Positions 52,097 to 63,949 of a stretch of DNA of 64,000 nt are shown here, in pieces; the stretch's first letter is position 1, and each line of letters opens with the position of its first letter. The stretch lies in contig CP136066.1 in assembly GCA_032622095.1 (NCBI GenBank), positions 4,487,784-4,551,783 on the forward strand. The letters are read 5' to 3'. Origin of the DNA: Siphonodentalium dalli (Eukaryota > Mollusca > Scaphopoda > Gadilida > Siphonodentaliidae). The notes beneath the pieces are model-generated. The model searched no databases. It was given only the letters and a program-made list of their open reading frames with translations, and was not told the origin of the DNA. The position numbers and the translations under genes are program-made.

Positions 52097-52169
52097 CGAC
52101 CCCGACGAGACTCGAACTCGCAATCTTCTGATTCGAAGTCAGACGCCTTATCCATTAGGCCACGAGGCC
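52097..52169 (-). tRNA. tRNA-Arg(TCG)
   Basis: As 65-137; no change seen. Confidence 0.93.
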
Positions 52170-52397
52170 AGCGAAAGCCATTTCACTCATAGTAAAGTCA
52201 AGGCGGCGCCAATGTGATGTTCAAATTAGTTATTTCCATTGAATACTAGATCGTTCGCACACGTGCTGTGAGAAACAGGTGTCCGTTGTGAGAATAAAAT
52301 TCTCCTGCATTCATAAATGAGAGAATCGAAATTACAAATTTCGTCAGGTTTGACTATTAAAAGCAGGCGAAATTTGCGCGCGCACCATTTCAGCCGA

Positions 52398-52489
52398 CCC
52401 CCGATAGCTCAGTTGGTAGAGCGGAGGACTGTAGATGCTACGACTTGTCAGCTATCCTTAGGTCACTGGTTCGAATCCGGTTCGAGGGA
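52398..52489 (+). tRNA. tRNA-Tyr(GTA), T4>C
   Basis: T4>C gives a C-A mismatch in the acceptor stem. Confidence 0.85.
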
Positions 52490-52775
52490 GTGGAGAAAAT
52501 TTTTATACATATTTTTTTTATCTTTTGTTTGTTTTTATATTTCCAATAGACCACAATATGTCCGTTCTCCGCTTATATAATGAAGTGTGCGCTTGATGTT
52601 GAACCTGAACAAATTTCCAATAATCGAATATGGTCTTGACTGTCATTTGATACCCAACATGCGCTAACTTCGAAAATGGCGCCCATTAACACTAAATATG
52701 CGCATGTAAAACCCGTAGCCGATGGTGACACCAAACTTGACCATTTGGAAACATAAAAATGTTATAAAAATTAAA

Positions 52776-52848
52776 CGACCCCGACGAGACTCGAACTCGC
52801 AATCTTCTGATTCGAAGTCAGACGCCTTATCCATTAGGCCACGAGGCC
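52776..52848 (-). tRNA. tRNA-Arg(TCG)
   Basis: Gene as 65-137. First unit with the TTAAACGACC 3' flank common from here on. Confidence 0.93.
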
Positions 52849-53076
52849 AGCGAAAGCCATTTCCCTCATAGTAAAGTCAAGGCGGCGCCAATGTGATGTT
52901 CAAATTAGTTATTTCCATTGAATACTAGATCTTTCGCACACGTGCTGTGAGAAACAGGTGTCCGTTGTGAGAATAAAATTCTCCTGCATTCATAAATGAG
53001 AGAATCGAAATTACAAATTTCGTCAGGTTTGACTATTAAAAGCAGGCGAAATTTGCGCGCGCACCATTTCAGCCGA

Positions 53077-53168
53077 CCCTCGATAGCTCAGTTGGTAGAG
53101 CGGAGGACTGTAGATGCTACGACTTGTCAGCTATCCTTAGGTCACTGGTTCGAATCCGGTTCGAGGGA
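53077..53168 (+). tRNA. tRNA-Tyr(GTA)
   Basis: As 366-457; no change seen. Confidence 0.94.
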
Positions 53169-53454
53169 GTGGAGAAAATTTTTATACATATTTTTTTTAT
53201 CTTTTGTTTGTTTTTATATTTCCAATAGACCACAATATGTCCGTTCTCCGCTTATATAATGAAGTGTGCGCTTGATGTTGAACCTGAACAAATTTCCAAT
53301 AATCGAATATGGTCTTGACTGTCATTTGATACCCAACATGCGCTAACTTCGAAAATGGCGCCCATTAACACTAAATATGCGCATGTAAAACCCGTAGCCG
53401 ATGGTGACACCAAACTTGACCATTTGGAAACATAAAAATGTTATAAAAATTAAT

Positions 53455-53527
53455 CGACCCCGACGAGACTCGAACTCGCAATCTTCTGATTCGAAGTCAG
53501 ACGCCTTATCCATTAGGCCACGAGGCC
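53455..53527 (-). tRNA. tRNA-Arg(TCG)
   Basis: As 65-137; no change seen. Confidence 0.93.
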
Positions 53528-53755
53528 AGCGAAAGCCATTTCCCTCATAGTAAAGTCAAGGCGGCGCCAATGTGATGTTCAAATTAGTTATTTCCATTGA
53601 ATACTAGATCTTTCGCACACGTGCTGTGAGAAACAGGTGTCCGTTGTGAGAATAAAATTCTCCTGCATTCATAAATGAGAGAATCGAAATTACAAATTTC
53701 GTCAGGTTTGACTATTAAAAGCAGGCGAAATTTGCGCGCGCACCATTTCAGCCGA

Positions 53756-53847
53756 CCCTCGATAGCTCAGTTGGTAGAGCGGAGGACTGTAGATGCTACG
53801 ACTTGTCAGCTATCCTTAGGTCACTGGTTCGAATCCGGTTCGAGGGA
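53756..53847 (+). tRNA. tRNA-Tyr(GTA)
   Basis: Gene as 366-457. First T-run is T6, second T9. Confidence 0.94.
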
Positions 53848-54134
53848 GTGGAGAAATTTTTTATACATATTTTTTTTTATCTTTTGTTTGTTTTTATATT
53901 TCCAATAGACCACAATATGTCCGTTCTCCGCTTATATAATGAAGTGTGCGCTTGATGTTGAACCTGAACAAATTTCCAATAATCGAATATGGTCTTGACT
54001 GTCATTTGATACCCAACATGCGCTAACTTCGAAAATGGCGCCCATTAACACTAAATATGCGCATGTAAAACCCGTAGCCGACGGTGACACCAAACTTGAC
54101 CATTTGGAAACATAAAAATGTTATAAAAATTAAT

Positions 54135-54207
54135 CGACCCCGACGAGACTCGAACTCGCAATCTTCTGATTCGAAGTCAGACTCCTTATCCATTAGGCCA
54201 CGAGGCC
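54135..54207 (-). tRNA. tRNA-Arg(TCG), C25>A
   Basis: C25>A breaks the 10-25 D-stem pair. Confidence 0.82.
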
Positions 54208-54436
54208 AGCGAAAGCCATTTCCCTCATAGTAAAGTCAAGGCGGCGCCAATGTGATGTTCAAATTAGTTATTTCCATTGAATACTAGATCGTTCGCACAC
54301 GTGCTGTGAGAAACAGGTGTCCGTTGTGAGAATAAAATTCTCCTGCATTCATAAATGAGAGAATCGAAATTTCCAAATTTCGTCAGGTTTGACTATTAAA
54401 AGCAGGCGAAATTTGCGCGCGCACCATTTCAGCCGA

Positions 54437-54528
54437 CCCTCGATAGCTCAGTTGGTAGAGCGGAGGACTGTAGATGCTACGACTTGTCAGCTATCCTTAG
54501 GTCACTGGTTCGAATCCGGTTCGAGGGA
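54437..54528 (+). tRNA. tRNA-Tyr(GTA)
   Basis: Gene as 366-457. The upstream palindrome is altered (AATTTCCAAATTT). Confidence 0.94.
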
Positions 54529-54815
54529 GTGGAGAAAATTTTTATACATATTTTTTTTTATCTTTTGTTTGTTTTTATATTTCCAATAGACCACAATATG
54601 TCCGTTCTCCGCTTATATAATGAAGTGTGCGCTTGATGTTGAACCTGAACAAATTTCCAATAATCGAATATGGTCTTGACTGTCATTTGATACCCAACAT
54701 GCGCTAACTTCGAAAATGGCGCCCATTAACACTAAATATGCGCATGTAAAACCCGTAGCCGATGGTGACACCAAACTTGACCATTTGGAAACATAAAAAT
54801 GTTATAAAAATTAAT

Positions 54816-54889
54816 CGACCCCCGACGAGACTCGAACTCGCAATCTTCTGATTCGAAGTCAGACGCCTTATCCATTAGGCCACGAGGCC
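54816..54889 (-). tRNA. tRNA-Arg(TCG), 1-nt acceptor insertion
   Basis: One extra G in the 3' acceptor strand (74 nt); the stem can slip by a bulge. Confidence 0.75.
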
Positions 54890-55117
54890 AGCGAAAGCCA
54901 TTTCCCTCATAGTAAAGTCAAGGCGGCGCCAATGTGATGTTCAAATTAGTTATTTCCATTGAATACTAGATCTTTCGCACACGTGCTGTGAGAAACAGGT
55001 GTCCGTTGTGAGAATAAAATTCTCCTGCATTCATAAATGAGAGAATCGAAATTACAAATTTCGTCAGGTTTGACTATTAAAAGCAGGCGAAATTTGCGCG
55101 CGCACCATTTCAGCCGA

Positions 55118-55209
55118 CCCTCGATAGCTCAGTTGGTAGAGCGGAGGACTGTAGATGCTACGACTTGTCAGCTATCCTTAGGTCACTGGTTCGAATCCGG
55201 TTCGAGGGA
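55118..55209 (+). tRNA. tRNA-Tyr(GTA)
   Basis: As 366-457; no change seen. Confidence 0.94.
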
Positions 55210-55495
55210 GTGGAGAAAATTTTTATACATATTTTTTTTATCTTTTGTTTGTTTTTATATTTCCAATAGACCACAATATGTCCGTTCTCCGCTTATATAA
55301 TGAAGTGTGCGCTTGATGTTGAACCTGAACAAATTTCCAATAATCGAATATGGTCTTGACTGTCATTTGATACCCAACATGCGCTAACTTCGAAAATGGC
55401 GCCCATTAACACTAAATATGCGCATGTAAAACCCGTAGCCGATGGTGACACCAAACTTGACCATTTGGAAACATAAAAATGTTATAAAAATAAAA

Positions 55496-55568
55496 CGACC
55501 CCGACGAGACTCGAACTCGCAATCTTCTGATTCGAAGTCAGACGCCTTATCCATTAGGCCACGAGGCC
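55496..55568 (-). tRNA. tRNA-Arg(TCG)
   Basis: Gene as 65-137. Confidence 0.93.
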
Positions 55569-55796
55569 AGCGAAAGCCATTTCCCTCATAGTAAAGTCAA
55601 GGCGGCGCCAATGTGATGTTCAAATTAGTTATTTCCATTGAATACTAGATCTTTCGCACACGTGCTGTGAGAAACAGGTGTCCGTTGTGAGAATAAAATT
55701 CTCCTGCATTCATAAATGAGAGAATCGAAATTACAAATTTCGTCAGGTTTGACTATTAAAAGCAGGCGAAATTTGCGTGAGCACCATTTCAGCCGA

Positions 55797-55888
55797 CCCT
55801 CGATAGCTCAGTTGGTAGAGCGGAGGACTGTAGATGCTACGACTTGTCAGCTATCCTTAGGTCACTGGTTCGAATCCGGTTCGAGGGA
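55797..55888 (+). tRNA. tRNA-Tyr(GTA)
   Basis: Gene as 366-457. Upstream GCGCGCGC is GCGTGAGC, a subfamily marker. Confidence 0.94.
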
Positions 55889-56174
55889 GTGGAGAAAATT
55901 TTTATACATATTTTTTTTATCTTTTGTTTGTTTTTATATTTCCAATAGACCACAATATGTCCGTTCTCCGCTTATATAATGAAGTGTGCGCTTGATGTTG
56001 AACCTGAACAAATTTCCAATAATCGAATATGGTCTTGACTGTCATTTGATACCCAACATGCGCTAACTTCGAAAATGGCGCCCATTAACACTAAATATGC
56101 GCATGTAAAACCCGTAGCCGATGGTGACACCAAACTTGACCATTTGGAAACATAAAAATGTTATAAAAATTAAA

Positions 56175-56247
56175 CGACCCCGACGAGACTCGAACTCGCA
56201 ATCTTCTGATTCGAAGTCAGACGCCTTATCCATTAGGCCACGAGGCC
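56175..56247 (-). tRNA. tRNA-Arg(TCG)
   Basis: Gene as 65-137. Confidence 0.93.
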
Positions 56248-56475
56248 AGCGAAAGCCATTTCCCTCATAGTAAAGTCAAGGCGGCGCCAATGTGATGTTC
56301 AAATTAGTTATTTCCATTGAATACTAGATCTTTCGCACACGTGCTGTGAGAAACAGGTGTCCGTTGTGAGAATAAAATTCTCCTGCATTCATAAATGAGA
56401 GAATCGAAATTACAAATTTCGTCAGGTTTGACTATTAAAAGCAGGCGAAATTTGCGCGCGCACCATTTCAGCCGA

Positions 56476-56567
56476 CCCTCGATAGCTCAGTTGGTAGAGC
56501 GGAGGACTGTAGATGCTACGACTTGTCAGCTATCCTTAGGTCACTGGTTCGAATCCGGTTCGAGGAA
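56476..56567 (+). tRNA. tRNA-Tyr(GTA), G72>A variant
   Basis: CGAGGGA is CGAGGAA; the terminal 1-72 pair becomes C-A. 1-72 is an identity element for tyrosyl-tRNA synthetase in eukaryotes. Confidence 0.8.
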
Positions 56568-56853
56568 GTGGAGAAAATTTTTATACATATTTTTTTTATC
56601 TTTTGTTTGTTTTTATATTTCCAATAGACCACAATATGTCCGTTCTCCGCTTATATAATGAAGTGTGCGCTTGATGTTGAACCTGAACAAATTTCCAATA
56701 ATCGAATATGGTCTTGACTGTCATTTGATACCCAACATGCGCTAACTTCGAAAATGGCGCCCATTAACACTAAATATGCGCATGTAAAACCCGTAGCCGA
56801 TGGTGACACCAAACTTGACCATTTGGAAACATAAAAATGTTATAAAAATTAAT

Positions 56854-56926
56854 CGACCCCGACGAGACTCGAACTCGCAATCTTCTGATTCGAAGTCAGA
56901 CGCCTTATCCATTAGGCCACGAGGCC
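56854..56926 (-). tRNA. tRNA-Arg(TCG)
   Basis: As 65-137; no change seen. Confidence 0.93.
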
Positions 56927-57153
56927 AGCGAAAGCCATTTCCCTCATAGTAAAGTCAAGGCGGCGCCAATGTGATGTTCAAATTAGTTATTTCCATTGAA
57001 TACTAGATCGTTCGCACACGTGCTGTGAGAAACAGGTGTCCGTTGTGAGAATAAAATTCTCCTGCATTCATAAATGAGAGAATCGAAATTACAAATTTCG
57101 TCAGTTTGACTATTAAAAGCAGGCGAAATTTGCGCGCGCACCATTTCAGCCGA

Positions 57154-57245
57154 CCCTCGATAGCTCAGTTGGTAGAGCGGAGGACTGTAGATGCTACGAC
57201 TTGTCAGCTATCCTTAGGTCACTGGTTCGAATCCGGTTCGAGGGA
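57154..57245 (+). tRNA. tRNA-Tyr(GTA)
   Basis: Gene as 366-457. One base missing upstream (CGTCAGTTTG), with the GATCGTTCG marker. Confidence 0.94.
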
Positions 57246-57531
57246 GTGGAGAAAATTTTTATACATATTTTTTTTATCTTTTGTTTGTTTTTATATTTCC
57301 AATAGACCACAATATGTCCGTTCTCCGCTTATATAATGAAGTGTGCGCTTGATGTTGAACCTGAACAAATTTCCAATAATCGAATATGGTCTTGACTGTC
57401 ATTTGATACCCAACATGCGCTAACTTCGAAAATGGCGCCCATTAACACTAAATATGCGCATGTAAAACCCGTAGCCGATGGTGACACCAAACTTGACCAT
57501 TTGGAAACATAAAAATGTTATAAAAATTAAA

Positions 57532-57604
57532 CGACCCCGACGAGACTCGAACTCGCAATCTTCTGATTCGAAGTCAGACGCCTTATCCATTAGGCCACGA
57601 GGCC
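57532..57604 (-). tRNA. tRNA-Arg(TCG)
   Basis: Gene as 65-137. Confidence 0.93.
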
Positions 57605-57832
57605 AGCGAAAGCCATTTCCCTCATAGTAAAGTCAAGGCGGCGCCAATGTGATGTTCAAATTAGTTATTTCCATTGAATACTAGATCTTTCGCACACGTG
57701 CTGTGAGAAACAGGTGTCCGTTGTGAGTATAAAATTCTCCTGCATTCATAAATGAGAGAATCGAAATTACAAATTTCGTCAGGTTTGACTATTAAAAGCA
57801 GGCGAAATTTGCGCGCGCACCATTTCAGCCGA

Positions 57833-57924
57833 CCCTCGATAGCTCAGTTGGTAGAGTGGAGGACTGTAGATGCTACGACTTGTCAGCTATCCTTAGGTCA
57901 CTGGTTCGAATCCGGTTCGAGGAA
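57833..57924 (+). tRNA. tRNA-Tyr(GTA), C25>T and G72>A
   Basis: C25>T leaves a G-T wobble; G72>A as at 56476. Confidence 0.78.
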
Positions 57925-58210
57925 GTGGAGAAAATTTTTATACATATTTTTTTTATCTTTTGTTTGTTTTTATATTTCCAATAGACCACAATATGTCCGT
58001 TCTCCGCTTATATAATGAAGTGTGCGCTTGATGTTGAACCTGAACAAATTTCCAATAATCGAATATGGTCTTGACTGTCATTTGATACCCAACATGCGCT
58101 AACTTCGAAAATGGCGCCCATTAACACTAAATATGTGCATGTAAAACCCGTAGCCGATGGTGACACCAAACTTGACCATTTGGAAACATAAAAATGTTAT
58201 AAAAATTAAT

Positions 58211-58283
58211 CGTCCCCGACGAGACTCGAACTCGCAATCTTCTGATTCGAAGTCAGACGCCTTATCCATTAGGCCACGAGGCC
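58211..58283 (-). tRNA. tRNA-Arg(TCG), T71>A
   Basis: T71>A replaces the G2-T71 wobble by G-A. Confidence 0.84.
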
Positions 58284-58511
58284 AGCGAAAGCCATTTCCC
58301 TCATAGTAAAGTCAAGGCGGCGCCAATGTGATGTTCAAATTAGTTATTTCCATTGAATACTAGATCTTTCGCACACGTGCTGTGAGAAACAGGTGTCCGT
58401 TGTGAGTATAAAATTCTCCTGCATTCATAAATGAGAGAATCGAAATTACAAATTTCGTCAGGTTTGACTATTAAAAGCAGGCGAAATTTGCGCGCGCACC
58501 ATTTCAGCCGA

Positions 58512-58603
58512 CCCTCAATAGCTCAGTTGGTAGAGCGGAGGACTGTAGATGCTACGACTTGTCAGCTATCCTTAGGTCACTGGTTCGAATCCGGTTCGAG
58601 GAA
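58512..58603 (+). tRNA. tRNA-Tyr(GTA), G6>A and G72>A
   Basis: Two acceptor-stem mismatches, 6-67 and 1-72. Confidence 0.74.
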
Positions 58604-58889
58604 GTGGAGAAAATTTTTATACATATTTTTTTTATCTTTTGTTTGTTTTTATATTTCCAATAGACCACAATATGTCCGTTCTCCGCTTATATAATGAAGT
58701 GTGCGCTTGATGTTGAACCTGAACAAATTTCCAATAATCGAATATGGTCTTGACTGTCATTTGATACCCAACATGCGCTAACTTCGAAAATGGCGCCCAT
58801 TAACACTAAATATGCGCATGTAAAACCCGTAGCCGATGGTGACACCAAACTTGACCATTTGGAAACATAAAAATGTTATAAAAATTAAA

Positions 58890-58962
58890 CGACCCCGACG
58901 AGACTCGAACTCGCAATCTTCTGATTCGAAGTCAGACGCCTTATCCATTAGGCCACGAGGCC
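58890..58962 (-). tRNA. tRNA-Arg(TCG)
   Basis: Gene as 65-137. Confidence 0.93.
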
Positions 58963-59190
58963 AGCGAAAGCCATTTCCCTCATAGTAAAGTCAAGGCGGC
59001 GCCAATGTGATGTTCAAATTAGTTATTTCCATTGAATACTAGATCTTTCGCACACGTGCTGTGAGAAACAGGTGTCCGTTGTGAGAATAAAATTCTCCTG
59101 CATTCATAAATGAGAGAATCGAAATTACAAATTTCGTCAGGTTTGACTATTAAAAGCAGGCGAAATTTGCGTGAGCACCATTTCAGCCGA

Positions 59191-59282
59191 CCCTCGATAG
59201 CTCAGTTGGTAGAGCGGAGGACTGTAGATGCTACGACTTGTCAGCTATCCTTAGGTCACTGGTTCGAATCCGGTTCGAGGGA
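59191..59282 (+). tRNA. tRNA-Tyr(GTA)
   Basis: Gene as 366-457, with the GCGTGAGC upstream marker. Confidence 0.94.
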
Positions 59283-59568
59283 GTGGAGAAAATTTTTATA
59301 CATATTTTTTTTATCTTTTGTTTGTTTTTATATTTCCATTAGACCACAATATGTCCGTTCTCCGCTTATATAATGAAGTGTACGCTTGATGTTGAACCTG
59401 AACAAATTTCCAATAATCGAATATGGTCTTGACTGTCATTTGATACCCAACATGCGCTAACTTCGAAAATGGCGCCCATTAACACTAAATATGCGCATGT
59501 AAAACCCGTAGCCGATGGTGACACCAAACTTGACCATTTGGAAACATAAAAATGTTATAAAAATTAAA

Positions 59569-59641
59569 CGACCCCGACGAGACTCGAACTCGCAATCTTC
59601 TGATTCGAAGTCAGACGCCTTATCCATTAGGCCACGAGGCC
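59569..59641 (-). tRNA. tRNA-Arg(TCG)
   Basis: Gene as 65-137. Confidence 0.93.
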
Positions 59642-59867
59642 AGCGAAAGCCATTTCCCTCATAGTAAAGTCAAGGCGGCGCCAATGTGATGTTCAAATTA
59701 GTTATTTCCATTGAATACTAGATCTTTCGCACACGTGCTGTGAGAAACAGGTGTCCGTTGTGAGAATAAAATTCTCCTGCATTCATAAATGAGAGAATCG
59801 AAATTACAAATTTCGTCAGGTTTGACTATTAAAAGCAGGCGAAATTTGCGTGCACCATTTCAGCCGA

Positions 59868-59959
59868 CCCTCGATAGCTCAGTTGGTAGAGCGGAGGACT
59901 GTAGATGCTACGACTTGTCAGCTATCCTTAGGTCACTGGTTCGAATCCGGTTCGAGGGA
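59868..59959 (+). tRNA. tRNA-Tyr(GTA)
   Basis: Gene as 366-457. Two bases missing upstream (GCGTGCACC). Confidence 0.94.
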
Positions 59960-60245
59960 GTGGAGAAAATTTTTATACATAATTTTTTTATCTTTTGTTT
60001 GTTTTTATATTTCCAATAGACCACAATATGTCCGTTCTCCGCTTATATAATGAAGTGTGCGCTTGATGTTGAACCTGAACAAATTTCCAATAATCGAATA
60101 TGGTCTTGACTGTCATTTGATACCCAACATGCGCTAACTTCGAAAATGGCGCCCATTAACACTAAATATGCGCATGTAAAACCCGTAGCCGATGGTGACA
60201 CCAAACTTGACCATTTGGAAACATAAAAATGTTATAAAAATTAAT

Positions 60246-60318
60246 CGACCCCGACGAGACTCGAACTCGCAATCTTCTGATTCGAAGTCAGACGCCTTAT
60301 CCATTAGGCCACGAGGCC
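60246..60318 (-). tRNA. tRNA-Arg(TCG)
   Basis: As 65-137; no change seen. Confidence 0.93.
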
Positions 60319-60546
60319 AGCGAAAGCCATTTCCCTCATAGTAAAGTCAAGGCGGCGCCAATGTGATGTTCAAATTAGTTATTTCCATTGAATACTAGAT
60401 CGTTCGCACACGTGCTGTGAGAAACAGGTGTCCGTTGTGAGAATAAAATTCTCCTGCATTCATAAATGAGAGAATCGAAATTACAAATTTCGTCAGGTTT
60501 GACTATTAAAAGCAGGCGAAATTTGCGCGCGCACCATTTCAGCCGA

Positions 60547-60638
60547 CCCTCGATAGCTCAGTTGGTAGAGCGGAGGACTGTAGATGCTACGACTTGTCAG
60601 CTATCCTTAGGTCACTGGTTCGAATCCGGTTCGAGGGA
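60547..60638 (+). tRNA. tRNA-Tyr(GTA)
   Basis: As 366-457, with the GATCGTTCG marker upstream. Confidence 0.94.
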
Positions 60639-60924
60639 GTGGAGAAAATTTTTATACATATTTTTTTTATCTTTTGTTTGTTTTTATATTTCCAATAGAC
60701 CACAATATGTCCGTTCTCCGCTTATATAATGAAGTGTGCGCTTGATGTTGAACCTGAACAAATTTCCAATAATCGAATATGGTCTTGACTGTCATTTGAT
60801 ACCCAACATGCGCTAACTTCGAAAATGGCGCCCATTAACACTAAATATGCGCATGTAAAACCCGTAGCCGATGGTGACACCAAACTTGACCATTTGGAAA
60901 CATAAAAATGTTATAAAAATTAAA

Positions 60925-60997
60925 CGACCCCGACGAGACTCGAACTCGCAATCTTCTGATTCGAAGTCAGACGCCTTATCCATTAGGCCACGAGGCC
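60925..60997 (-). tRNA. tRNA-Arg(TCG)
   Basis: Gene as 65-137. Confidence 0.93.
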
Positions 60998-61225
60998 AGC
61001 GAAAGCCATTTCCCTCATAGTAAAGTCAAGGCGGCGCCAATGTGATGTTCAAATTAGTTATTTCCATTGAATACTAGATCTTTCGCACACGTGCTGTGAG
61101 AAACAGGTGTCCGTTGTGAGTATAAAATTCTCCTGCATTCATAAATGAGAGAATCGAAATTACAAATTTCGTCAGGTTTGACTATTAAAAGCAGGCGAAA
61201 TTTGCGCGCGCACCATTTCAGCCGA

Positions 61226-61317
61226 CCCTCGATAGCTCAGTTGGTAGAGCGGAGGACTGTAGATGCTACGACTTGTCAGCTATCCTTAGGTCACTGGTTC
61301 GAATCCGGTTCGAGGAA
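61226..61317 (+). tRNA. tRNA-Tyr(GTA), G72>A variant
   Basis: G72>A as at 56476. Confidence 0.8.
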
Positions 61318-61603
61318 GTGGAGAAAATTTTTATACATATTTTTTTTATCTTTTGTTTGTTTTTATATTTCCAATAGACCACAATATGTCCGTTCTCCGC
61401 TTATATAATGAAGTGTGCGCTTGATGTTGAACCTGAACAAATTTCCAATAATCGAATATGGTCTTGACTGTCATTTGATACCCAACATGCGCTAACTTCG
61501 AAAATGGCGCCCATTAACACTAAATATGCGCATGTAAAACCCGTAGCCGATGGTGACACCAAACTTGACCATTTGGAAACATAAAAATGTTATAAAAATT
61601 AAT

Positions 61604-61676
61604 CGACCCCGACGAGACTCGAACTCGCAATCTTCTGATTCGAAGTCAGACGCCTTATCCATTAGGCCACGAGGCC
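61604..61676 (-). tRNA. tRNA-Arg(TCG)
   Basis: As 65-137; no change seen. Confidence 0.93.
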
Positions 61677-61904
61677 AGCGAAAGCCATTTCCCTCATAGT
61701 AAAGTCAAGGCGGCGCCAATGTGATGTTCAAATTAGTTATTTCCATTGAATACTAGATCTTTCGCACACGTGCTGTGAGAAACAGGTGTCCGTTGTGAGA
61801 ATAAAATTCTCCTGCATTCATAAATGAGAGAATCGAAATTACAAATTTCGTCAGGTTTTACTATTAAAAGCAGGCGAAATTTGCGTGAGCACCATTTCAG
61901 CCGA

Positions 61905-61996
61905 CCCTCGATAGCTCAGTTGGTAGAGCGGAGGACTGTAGATGCTACGACTTGTCAGCTATCCTTAGGTCACTGGTTCGAATCCGGTTCGAGGGA
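61905..61996 (+). tRNA. tRNA-Tyr(GTA)
   Basis: Gene as 366-457, with GCGTGAGC and CCATTAGACC markers. Confidence 0.94.
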
Positions 61997-62282
61997 GTGG
62001 AGAAAATTTTTATACATATTTTTTTTATCTTTTGTTTGTTTTTATATTTCCATTAGACCACAATATGTCCGTTCTCCGCTTATATAATGAAGTGTGCGCT
62101 TGATGTTGAACCTGAACAAATTTCCAATAATCGAATATGGTCTTGACTGTCATTTGATACCCAACATGCGCTAACTTCGAAAATGGCGCCCATTAACACT
62201 AAATATGCGCATGTAAAACCCGTAGCCGATGGTGACACCAAACTTGACCATTTGGAAACATAAAAATGTTATAAAAATTAAA

Positions 62283-62355
62283 CGACCCCGACGAGACTCG
62301 AACTCGCAATCTTCTGATTCGAAGTCAGACGCCTTATCCATTAGGCCACGAGGCC
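62283..62355 (-). tRNA. tRNA-Arg(TCG)
   Basis: Gene as 65-137. Confidence 0.93.
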
Positions 62356-62581
62356 AGCGAAAGCCATTTCCCTCATAGTAAAGTCAAGGCGGCGCCAATG
62401 TGATGTTCAAATTAGTTATTTCCATTGAATACTAGATCTTTCGCACACGTGCTGTGAGAAACAGGTGTCCGTTGTGAGAATAAAATTCTCCTGCATTCAT
62501 AAATGAGAGAATCGAAATTACAAATTTCGTCAGGTTTGACTATTAAAAGCAGGCGAAATTTGCGTGCACCATTTCAGCCGA

Positions 62582-62673
62582 CCCTCGATAGCTCAGTTGG
62601 TAGAGCGGAGGACTGTAGATGCTACGACTTGTCAGCTATCCTTAGGTCACTGGTTCGAATCCGGTTCGAGGGA
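62582..62673 (+). tRNA. tRNA-Tyr(GTA)
   Basis: Gene as 366-457, with the GCGTGCACC deletion upstream. Confidence 0.94.
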
Positions 62674-62959
62674 GTGGAGAAAATTTTTATACATATTTTT
62701 TTTATCTTTTGTTTGTTTTTATATTTCCAATAGACCACAATATGTCCGTTCTCCGCTTATATAATGAAGTGTGCGCTTGATGTTGAACCTGAACAAATTT
62801 CCAATAATCGAATATGGTCTTGACTGTCATTTGATACCCAACATGCGCTAACTTCGAAAATGGCGCCCATTAACACTAAATATGCGCATGTAAAACCCGT
62901 AGCCGATGGTGACACCAAACTTGACCATTTGGAAACATAAAAATGTTATAAAAATTAAT

Positions 62960-63032
62960 CGACCCCGACGAGACTCGAACTCACAATCTTCTGATTCGAA
63001 GTCAGACGCCTTATCCATTAGGCCACGAGGCC
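62960..63032 (-). tRNA. tRNA-Arg(TCG), C50>T
   Basis: C50>T gives a T-G wobble in the T stem, likely tolerated. Confidence 0.9.
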
Positions 63033-63260
63033 AGCGAAAGCCATTTCCCTCATAGTAAAGTCAAGGCGGCGCCAATGTGATGTTCAAATTAGTTATTTCC
63101 ATTGAATACTAGATCGTTCGCACACGTGCTGTGAGAAACAGGTGTCCGTTGTGAGAATAAAATTCTCCTGCATTCATAAATGAGAGAATCGAAATTACAA
63201 ATTTCGTCAGGTTTGACTATTAAAAGCAGGCGAAATTTGCGCGCGCACCATTTCAGCCGA

Positions 63261-63352
63261 CCCTCGATTGCTCAGTTGGTAGAGCGGAGGACTGTAGATG
63301 CTACGACTTGTCAGCTATCCTTAGGTCACTGGTTCGAATCCGGTTCGAGGGA
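63261..63352 (+). tRNA. tRNA-Tyr(GTA), A9>T
   Basis: GATAGCTC is GATTGCTC: A9>T at the junction of the acceptor and D stems, inside the A box. Confidence 0.86.
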
Positions 63353-63638
63353 GTGGAGAAAATTTTTATACATATTTTTTTTATCTTTTGTTTGTTTTTA
63401 TATTTCCAATAGACCACAATATGTCCGTTCTCCGCTTATATAATGAAGTGTGCGCTTGATGTTGAACCTGAACAAATTTCCAATAATCGAATATGGTCTT
63501 GACTGTCATTTGATACCCAACATGCGCTAACTTCGAAAATGGCGCCCATTAACACTAAATATGCGCATGTAAAACCCGTAGCCGATGGTGACACCAAACT
63601 TGACCATTTGGAAACATAAAAATGTTATAAAAATTAAT

Positions 63639-63711
63639 CGACCCCGACGAGACTCGAACTCGCAATCTTCTGATTCGAAGTCAGACGCCTTATCCATTAG
63701 GCCACGAGGCC
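63639..63711 (-). tRNA. tRNA-Arg(TCG)
   Basis: As 65-137; no change seen. Confidence 0.93.
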
Positions 63712-63949
63712 AGCGAAAGCCATTTCCCTCATAGTAAAGTCAAGGCGGCGCCAATGTGATGTTCAAATTAGTTATTTCCATTGAATACTAGATCTTTCGC
63801 ACACGTGCTGTGAGAAACAGGTGTCCGTTGTGAGAATAAAATTCTCCTGCATTCATAAATGAGAGAATCGAAATTACAAATTTCGTCAGGTTTGACTATT
63901 AAAAGCAGGCGAAATTTGCGTGAGCACCATTTCAGCCGACCCTCGATAG

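Larger units (their letters stand above)
58890..61603. repeat. 4-unit higher-order repeat
   Basis: Unit markers in order: GCGTGAGC with CCATTAGACC, GCGTGCACC deletion, GATCGTTCG, and G72>A. The first three return in order from 61604, followed at 63639 by another GCGTGAGC unit without the G72>A unit. Confidence 0.8.
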
